NCBI GenBank assembly: GCA_031555955.1
Contig: JAVBTY010000009.1
Span: 1 to 64,000 of the forward strand
From: Azoarcus sp031555955
Lineage (GTDB): Bacteria; Pseudomonadota; Gammaproteobacteria; Burkholderiales; Rhodocyclaceae
DNA: 64,000 bases
Direction: 5' to 3'
The translations under genes were made by a program, and so were the position numbers. Under the pieces are notes generated by a model, which had not been told where the DNA came from, did no database searches, and saw only the letters and a list, made by a program, of their open reading frames with translations. Positions 61,127 to 64,000 of this stretch are shown here, piece after piece. Positions within the stretch are counted from its first letter, which is position 1, and each line of letters begins with the position of its first letter.

Positions 61127-62113
61127 TCAGTTGACCAGCGCATCCATGCGCATCGCCACCCTGTGCGCGACACAGTCCCCGCGCGCCTGCGTGCGCAGAT
61201 GCCCGGGAGAAACGCCGAAATGCTCCTTGAACGTCCTGCTGAAATGGGCCGAATCGTTGAAGCCGCGCCGGTAGGCAATTTCACAGACGGTCAGGTTCGA
61301 CATGGCGGGATCAAGCAGGTCCTCACGACAGGCGCGCAGGCGGCGATCCCAGATCCACTTGCTGACCGTCGTTCCGTACTGCTGGAAAAGCCCGTGCAGG
61401 TGCCGCACCGAGATGAAATTCGCCTCGGCGATTCTTGTCGGCGTCAGCTCGTGGTCGGAGAAATGCTCCTCCAGATAACAGAGGATCCGGTATAGCCGCG
61501 ACGAAACGCTCTTTTCACTCCCCTTCGTTTTCGTGGCGGACTGGGAACGCACCACCGCGCCCACCAGAGCCAGAAAACTGTCAGCGAGAACGAACTGTTC
61601 GACACTGGTCAGATCGTCATTTTTCTCCAGAGTGAGGGATTTGAGCAGGTCGATCACGACCAGCACCAGCCCGCCCCTGAAGATGACCGCGCTGAAATCG
61701 CGCGGCTCGCGCCCCAGCACCCGCTCATGGAAGATGTTGTAGGGAATGCGCAGAATGATCTTCTGCCCCTTTTCGGGGTAATTCACGCTGTAGGGGATGC
61801 CGCCGGGAACCATGGCGATGGCTCCTGCCCCAAGCGTAAAGGTTTTACCGGATTGCGTGATCTCGGCCGTCCCCTCAAGCTGGACGTGCAGCAGGATGTC
61901 GAAAACGCGATCCTCGCTGATGTCCTCGTCGCGGCGGCAGACGGTGACGGGATCGCTCTCGATGTTGTGGATGATCAGGCTGGCGAGCCTGAGGCGGCTG
62001 ATGGCGTAAAAATGAAAGGGTTCTTCGTGCTCCTCGGCCCGTACCCGAACAACGGAATTCGTCACGTTGCTCAGCAGCGCGTGGTCGACGGAATTTTGCA
62101 CATGAATATTCAC
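61127..62113 (-). CDS. AraC-family transcriptional regulator
   Basis: A 328-residue regulator of the AraC-binding-domain-like (NimR/FeaR-like) type. The N-terminal cupin-like domain includes FTLGAGAIAMVPGGIPYSVNYPEKGQK. The C-terminal double helix-turn-helix is at about 225-325: RILCYLEEHFSDHELTPTRIAEA, ISVRHLHGLFQQYGTTVSKWIWDRRL and VCEIAYRRGFNDSAHFSRTFKEHFG. GTG at 62111-62113 is chosen because GGAGGAG lies eight bases upstream; a GTG at 62140 has no such site. It likely controls the neighbouring catabolic genes. Confidence 0.85.
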   Translation of the reverse strand: MNIHVQNSVDHALLSNVTNSVVRVRAEEHEEPFHFYAISRLRLASLIIHNIESDPVTVCRRDEDISEDRVFDILLHVQLEGTAEITQSGKTFTLGAGAIAMVPGGIPYSVNYPEKGQKIILRIPYNIFHERVLGREPRDFSAVIFRGGLVLVVIDLLKSLTLEKNDDLTSVEQFVLADSFLALVGAVVRSQSATKTKGSEKSVSSRLYRILCYLEEHFSDHELTPTRIAEANFISVRHLHGLFQQYGTTVSKWIWDRRLRACREDLLDPAMSNLTVCEIAYRRGFNDSAHFSRTFKEHFGVSPGHLRTQARGDCVAHRVAMRMDALVN

Positions 62114-62121
62114 GAATGCGT

Positions 62122-62128
62122 CTCCTCC
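62122..62128 (-). promoter_or_regulatory. ribosome binding site deciding the AraC-type start
   Basis: On the minus strand GGAGGAG ends eight bases before the GTG at 62113. It is one of the best Shine-Dalgarno matches in the window and sets the start 27 bases downstream of the first possible GTG. The 265 bases upstream to 62393 are A+T-richer than average and should hold the promoter; no hexamer pair is convincing. Confidence 0.7.
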
Positions 62129-62393
62129 AAGCAAATACACGATGCCCGTCCAAAAACAGCGTAGCGGTCTCAGATGGGCACTTTTGCCTCTGGCCAGTTT
62201 CTCCGGCTCTTGTTTTTTGTTATTTCCTGCATCCTAAGGCCCTTTCTCACAGCCATGCAAGTTATTTTATCCAGCCATTTAATGTTTTTATGTACAGCAA
62301 AGCCATTCAGCCTGGACTTTTATCCCTCTGGCACATCAGGGGTGGCGGCAGATCCCTTGCGCACACTGCCGCCACGCCGTTATCACTCTGAAA

Positions 62394-63596
62394 TCAGGAC
62401 GAAAGTTCTCTGGTCATCTGCGTGAATTCGGCATCCGTCACCAGCCGGTGATTGCGCGTCGCCACGTCTTTCACCCGCGCGAGCAGTTCGGGGAAACGGT
62501 CTTCCTTCACCGGCAGGCCCAGTTCCTTCACCTTGATCTCGATATTGGACAGGCCGCTCTTCTTGCCGAGGACGATCCCCCGCCGCGCCGCCACGAGTTC
62601 CGACGAATAGGGTTCGATCGCATCGGGCATGTGGAACTGCGCCGCAACCGCGCCGCTCTCGCGCACGAACAGAGCCTCGCCCACGACCGGCTTCCAGCGG
62701 TCCACCGTATAGCCACCCGCCTTGCGGACCCGTTCCGACACCATGCGCGCCTTGCTCAGATCCATTTCCACCGGCACGTTATACAGGCACTTCAGCGTCA
62801 GGGCGACTTCGCAGATGTCGGCATTGCCGGCGCGTTCGCCCATGCCGTTGATGGTTCCCTGGATCCAGGTCGCGCCGCCGCGCACGGCGGCGATGGCCGC
62901 CGCCGTGGCCAGGCCGAAATCGTTATGGCCATGCCAGTGAACCGGCACCTGCGGCCCCACCCATGAAACAACCTTGCGGATGAGAAATTCCACCGCTTCC
63001 GGAGCGCAGACGCCAATGGTGTCGACCACGGAAACTTCCTCCGCGCCGGCGGCGATGGCGGCCTTGTAAACCTGTTCGAGGAATCCAAGATCCGAGCGGG
63101 TGCTATCCACCGGGAAGAAGTTCACCCTCATGCCGTGCGCGCGGGCGTGCCGGATCGCGTCACTCATGCGCGCGATAACGGTTTCGCGGGTGAAACCGTA
63201 AGCCTGCATTTTCTGTTCGCTGGTGGAAATCTCGATCAGCACCGCGCGGGTGCCCAGTTCGATATGCGCGTCGATATCCGCCTTGACCGCGCGCGCGAAT
63301 CCCCACACCTCCGCCTTGAGCCCGGCATCCAGAATCTTCCGCACCGCCCGGGTGTCTTCTTCGGAAACCCGCGGAAACCCGGATTCGATGCGGCCAATGC
63401 CCAGTTCATCCAGCCCCTGGGCAATGCTGTATTTATCGTCGGCGGAAAACACCACCCCTACGGCCTGCTCGCCGTCGCGCAGGGTCGTATCGTAAAAGCG
63501 GACGGTGCGCGTCCGGTCGAATCCATCCTGGACTTCGGGGCGCGCGTTGATGTCGCCAATCCAGATCATGCCGGGGGAAACAGGATTACTGCCCAT
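62394..63596 (-). CDS. DRE-TIM metallolyase: homocitrate/isopropylmalate synthase-like
   Basis: A 400-residue HMGL-like enzyme. The DRE motif is in FYDTTLRDGEQAVGV, and the metal-binding HxH is in VHWHGHNDFGLATAAA; GFPRVSEEDTRAV and TINGMGERAGNADICE are also family features. It resembles NifV/LeuA-type synthases, which condense acetyl-CoA with a 2-oxo acid, but the C-terminal regulatory domain of LeuA is absent. It starts 12 bases after the cyclase-family gene and seems co-transcribed with it. No nif or lysine genes are near, so the 2-oxo acid is unknown. Confidence 0.83.
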   Translation of the reverse strand: MGSNPVSPGMIWIGDINARPEVQDGFDRTRTVRFYDTTLRDGEQAVGVVFSADDKYSIAQGLDELGIGRIESGFPRVSEEDTRAVRKILDAGLKAEVWGFARAVKADIDAHIELGTRAVLIEISTSEQKMQAYGFTRETVIARMSDAIRHARAHGMRVNFFPVDSTRSDLGFLEQVYKAAIAAGAEEVSVVDTIGVCAPEAVEFLIRKVVSWVGPQVPVHWHGHNDFGLATAAAIAAVRGGATWIQGTINGMGERAGNADICEVALTLKCLYNVPVEMDLSKARMVSERVRKAGGYTVDRWKPVVGEALFVRESGAVAAQFHMPDAIEPYSSELVAARRGIVLGKKSGLSNIEIKVKELGLPVKEDRFPELLARVKDVATRNHRLVTDAEFTQMTRELSS

Positions 63597-63608
63597 GGAC
63601 CATCTCCA

Positions 63609-64000
63609 TTATGCGATTGCAATCGGCCGGATCAGGGAAGCCTCGCCGCCCTTTATTTTCAGCGGCAGCACCACCACCGTGCTGACGTACTGGCGGTCGG
63701 CGGCCAGCGCTTCCAGATCCAGACTCTTCATGACGTAAATACCGTTTTCCACCAGAATGATCCGGTGGCTGGCGAACGGGGCGGGAACGCCAAGCGAAAG
63801 GTTGTCGATCCCCACCAGCCGGGGTTTGCGCGCGGCGATCCAGTGCGCGGCGTCATCGCTCAGCCCCGCCCATTTGTAGAGATAGGCGTCACGGTCGGTT
63901 TCGAAATAGCGCCCGTAGCCGGTGCGCACGAGAATGCAGTCCCCTTCCCGTATCTGTCCGCCCTGCGCCGCCAGCGCTCCTTCGAGATCTTCCGGCGTAA
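63609..64000 (-). CDS. cyclase-family hydrolase, C-terminal part (cut by window edge)
   Basis: The last 130 or so residues of a protein that continues beyond the right edge. It reads IREGDCILVRTGYGRYF, LVGIDNLSLGVP, then HRIILVENGIYVMKSLDLEAL and VVVLPLKIKGGEASLIRPIAIA. These are the later motifs of the cyclase/kynurenine formamidase/isatin hydrolase family (metal-dependent amide or lactone hydrolases); the HxGTHxDxPxH motif would lie upstream, outside the window. It is upstream of the DRE-TIM gene in one transcript. Confidence 0.8.
   Translation of the reverse strand, partial: TPEDLEGALAAQGGQIREGDCILVRTGYGRYFETDRDAYLYKWAGLSDDAAHWIAARKPRLVGIDNLSLGVPAPFASHRIILVENGIYVMKSLDLEALAADRQYVSTVVVLPLKIKGGEASLIRPIAIA

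Overview
The window is a stretch of G+C-rich proteobacterial chromosome. Several signs point to a betaproteobacterium, probably a Rhodocyclales or Sterolibacteriaceae-like relative: polA divergent from a LOG gene with DUF2782 and an APH-type thrB close by; two BPSS1780-type membrane genes; a PEP-CTERM protein behind a sigma-54 promoter; the rpsU-dnaG-rpoD operon followed by a CAU-anticodon tRNA; pntAB of the E. coli type; and a DUF1329/DUF1302/RND/YCF48 envelope cluster. The placement rests on gene content and order read by eye, not on a computed phylogeny. Genes are densely packed, often with 4-base ATGA or GTGA overlaps.

Layout. 0-12.3 kb: the polA 5' end (leftward), then a rightward housekeeping run (LOG, DUF2782, deoxyinosine glycosylase, thrB, two paralogous membrane genes, nadD, rsfS, rlmH, def, maf, rng, a UbiA-type prenyltransferase, ruvA). 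At 3.8-5.4 kb two genes of different base composition are wedged between the paralogous membrane genes: a protein ending in an R-x4-H-x-Y HEPN-type motif and a small acidic protein. 12.3-18.1 kb: the PEP-CTERM gene, then leftward molybdenum cofactor genes (moaE, moaD, moeA, mobB) and a DinG/YoaA-type helicase. 18.3-24.8 kb: a sterol-desaturase-family hydroxylase, then a five-gene translationally coupled membrane operon (PAP2, flippase-like, GT2, ArnT-like, PAP2) that looks like a lipid A or lipid-linked sugar modification pathway. 24.8-31.3 kb: mnmC, then rpsU-dnaG-rpoD with a visible sigma-70 promoter and an attenuator-like hairpin, then tRNA-Ile2(CAU) with a perfect terminator.

31.3-33.3 kb: a decayed Mu-like prophage (portal tail, gpF-like and gpG-like genes) with an antisense tRNA-like fold at the gpF/gpG junction. 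33.3-45 kb: darP, pmbA, an orphan TRAP-type binding lipoprotein, a histidine phosphatase, rdgC, a DUF1857 protein, radA, a LysR regulator, lplT, a family-4 uracil-DNA glycosylase, rimI, tsaB and a small exported protein. 45-53.4 kb: an OmpR/EnvZ pair, a solitary SMC-like ATPase, and pntAB. 53.6-60.1 kb: the leftward four-gene envelope cluster (YCF48-like, RND/MMPL, DUF1302, DUF1329). 60.3-64 kb: an F420-reductase-family oxidoreductase, an AraC regulator, a DRE-TIM (homocitrate/isopropylmalate synthase-like) enzyme and a truncated cyclase-family hydrolase.

The strongest leads for something undescribed are the HEPN-motif gene pair, the solitary SMC-like ATPase with an atypical hinge, the five-gene lipid-sugar operon, the four-gene DUF1329/DUF1302/RND/YCF48 unit, and the antisense tRNA-like structure in the prophage remnant. 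No CRISPR array, insertion sequence or replication origin was seen.
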